Source: Treponema sp. (GTDB taxonomy: Bacteria; Spirochaetota; Spirochaetia; Treponematales; Breznakiellaceae). From it: a DNA stretch of 6,688 bases. Below are positions 5,298 to 6,688 of the stretch, piece after piece. The position numbers were made by a program, and so were the translations under genes. Position 1 is the first letter of the stretch; the number at the start of each line of letters is the position of its first letter. Below the pieces are notes generated by a model that was not told the DNA's origin, did not search any database, and saw only the letters and a list, made by a program, of their open reading frames with translations. The DNA is taken from assembly GCA_031266635.1 (NCBI GenBank), contig JAISAN010000189.1:1-6688 (forward strand). Reading direction: 5' to 3'.

Positions 5298-6688
5298 ATG
5301 AAACGCCTTCGTTTTTGGGCGGCCCTCATGCTGGCCGTTTCCGTCCGGCTTTTCGGTCAGGACGCCCCGGAGGAACTGTGGGACCGGGAACGGCTCCTGG
5401 CCGCGGCCCTCCGGGAAAACAGTTCCTATCTTTTGGCGGCAAGCAGAAGCCGGGAATCCCGGTCCCGGCTCTCGGAAGCCCGGGCCGCCCGTCTGCCGGT
5501 GATCCGTTTCGGCTCAAATTTAAGTTACCTGACCAATCCGCCCGGCCTGACCGTTAAAGCCGGTTCTCTGTATCCGGGGGCAAACATCCCCATCGGCATT
5601 CCGCCGTATCCTGTTCTGCCCATCCCGGCGCTCCCCGGCGAGGATATGCGCTTTAATTTAAGCGAACATACGAACTATGAATTCGGCCTCACGCTGGAAC
5701 AGCCGGTTCTTACCTGGGGGCGGATTCACCATACCGTGAAGGCGGCAGATCTGGGAAACCAGGCCGCGGTGTTGCAGATGGAGCAGGAAAAGCGGAACAT
5801 CGGAACCGCCCTGGATTCCCACCTGTATACCCTGGCCTTCACCGCCGAAATCCGGGAACTGCTGGCGGAACAGCGCCGGGCCGCCGAACGGCTTATCAGT
5901 ATTTCCGAAGAAAGTTACGCCAACGGTTTTCTCCTCAGGGCGGACCTGCTGGCGGCCCGGCTTTTGGCCGCGGAGGCTGAAATGGGCGGCTACGACATCA
6001 CCGAGATCCGGGACAACAGCCTGCTGGCGATCAAAACCTTAAGCGGTGTGGATGATCTTGATCCTGCGCGGATACTGTTCCCCCTTCTGCCTTCCGGCGG
6101 CTCTCCGGGCCGGGAAAGCCTGGCCTATGCCCGGACCGATAAGGAGCGTCTTTTTTCCCGGGTCCTCGCGGGGAACCTGGGCCTCAGGCTGCTTGCCCTG
6201 CAAACACAGGTCCGGGAGAAAACCGCCGCCGCCGCCAAAGGCCAGTATTACGGCAAACCGGAGCTGGGACTGTTCCTCCAGCTTGCCTATACGGGCCCCA
6301 ACTTTCCTTTTTTCCAAAGCGGCTGGCAGACAGAGGACCGCTTGAATTTTACCGCCACCCTGGGCATCCGGGGCCTCATTTTTGACGGCGGCACAATTCA
6401 TCACAGTATCCGCCAAAAGGAAGAGTCCCTGGCCCAGGCCCGGCTGGAAGAGGGAAAGGGCCGGCGGGATATGGAAGAATATCTGGAACGGACCCTCCAT
6501 CAACTGGAGGTGTCCCGGTACCGGCAGGACTATCTGGAACTAAAAATCGAGGCCGCGGGGGCAAAAAAAGATCAGGCCGAAAGTTCCTGGAAAAGCGGCT
6601 ACGGCGAAGAGCGGGAATACCTTATCCAGGAACTTTCCTGGCGGCAGGAACAGATCGCCCTGCTCCAGGAAAAACTCACCGCCCTGCT
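5298..6688 (+). CDS. TolC-family outer-membrane efflux protein, 3' end off window
   Basis: 463 residues are present with no stop, close to the full length of this family (roughly 420-500), so only a short C-terminus is missing. The product would be the outer-membrane exit duct of the efflux system, trimeric in known relatives. MKRLRFWAALMLAVSVRLFG, then Q-D, looks like a signal peptide cleaved near residue 21. The first structural repeat starts at LWDRERLLAAALREN (27-41) with the long helix to about 66 and a strand at about 68-78. A proline-rich loop (81-114, ten prolines) precedes the strand NYEFGLTLEQPVLTWGR (126-142). The second repeat starts near 284, with strands at about 322-331 and 349-363 (ending LIFDGGTIHHS) and a further long helical stretch. 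The start is uncertain: an in-frame ATG at 5250 would add 16 residues. I prefer 5298 for its normal signal peptide, though neither start has a well-spaced Shine-Dalgarno. The gene diverges from the adaptor-pump operon; family call is secure, partnership inferred from adjacency. Confidence 0.9.
   Translation, partial: MKRLRFWAALMLAVSVRLFGQDAPEELWDRERLLAAALRENSSYLLAASRSRESRSRLSEARAARLPVIRFGSNLSYLTNPPGLTVKAGSLYPGANIPIGIPPYPVLPIPALPGEDMRFNLSEHTNYEFGLTLEQPVLTWGRIHHTVKAADLGNQAAVLQMEQEKRNIGTALDSHLYTLAFTAEIRELLAEQRRAAERLISISEESYANGFLLRADLLAARLLAAEAEMGGYDITEIRDNSLLAIKTLSGVDDLDPARILFPLLPSGGSPGRESLAYARTDKERLFSRVLAGNLGLRLLALQTQVREKTAAAAKGQYYGKPELGLFLQLAYTGPNFPFFQSGWQTEDRLNFTATLGIRGLIFDGGTIHHSIRQKEESLAQARLEEGKGRRDMEEYLERTLHQLEVSRYRQDYLELKIEAAGAKKDQAESSWKSGYGEEREYLIQELSWRQEQIALLQEKLTAL

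Noticed and set aside
6039..6503. 154-codon minus-strand frame opposite the outer-membrane factor
   Set aside because: It is a shadow of a clear TolC-family gene, with compositionally biased translation and no supporting start signal.

Overview
The window looks like ordinary chromosomal DNA of a two-membrane bacterium. An outer-membrane efflux protein, a periplasmic adaptor and an RND pump together show a Gram-negative-type envelope. The protein style (RND N-terminus, outer-membrane signal peptide ending in FGQ-D) and the moderately GC-rich composition remind me of Spirochaetota, perhaps a Treponema-like gut or environmental lineage. That is recall-based inference with modest confidence; no RNA gene or taxonomic marker is present.

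Layout. Positions 1-878 (minus strand) hold an integral-membrane permease of the YraQ/DUF318/ArsP-like family, cut off by the left edge of the window. Positions 879-938 are a 60-bp gap with no visible terminator, but with a well-spaced ribosome binding site in front of a 9-codon mini-ORF that overlaps the permease start. Positions 939-4025 (minus) encode a full-length 1028-residue RND pump. Positions 4022-5116 (minus) encode its periplasmic adaptor, which starts at TTG behind a strong Shine-Dalgarno sequence and overlaps the pump gene by ATGA. Positions 5117-5297 are a divergent intergenic region with unusually dense inverted repeats: three stems that nest as a three-way junction, followed by a fourth hairpin. 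From about 5298 to the right edge (plus) lies a TolC-family outer-membrane factor, nearly complete but lacking its C-terminus.

How the genes fit together. Adaptor, pump and outer-membrane factor would form a complete tripartite efflux machine: the inner-membrane RND trimer uses the proton gradient, the adaptor bridges the periplasm, and the TolC-like trimer provides the exit duct. The outer-membrane gene is transcribed away from the adaptor-pump operon, so the structured region between them is the natural place for shared control. The permease lies downstream of the pump on the same strand but uses clearly different arginine codons, so it may be a separate acquisition. No substrate can be assigned to either transporter from sequence alone.

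The most unusual item is the intergenic fold at 5141-5231. The rest is a recognisable efflux locus, and I see no evidence of a wholly new enzymatic system.
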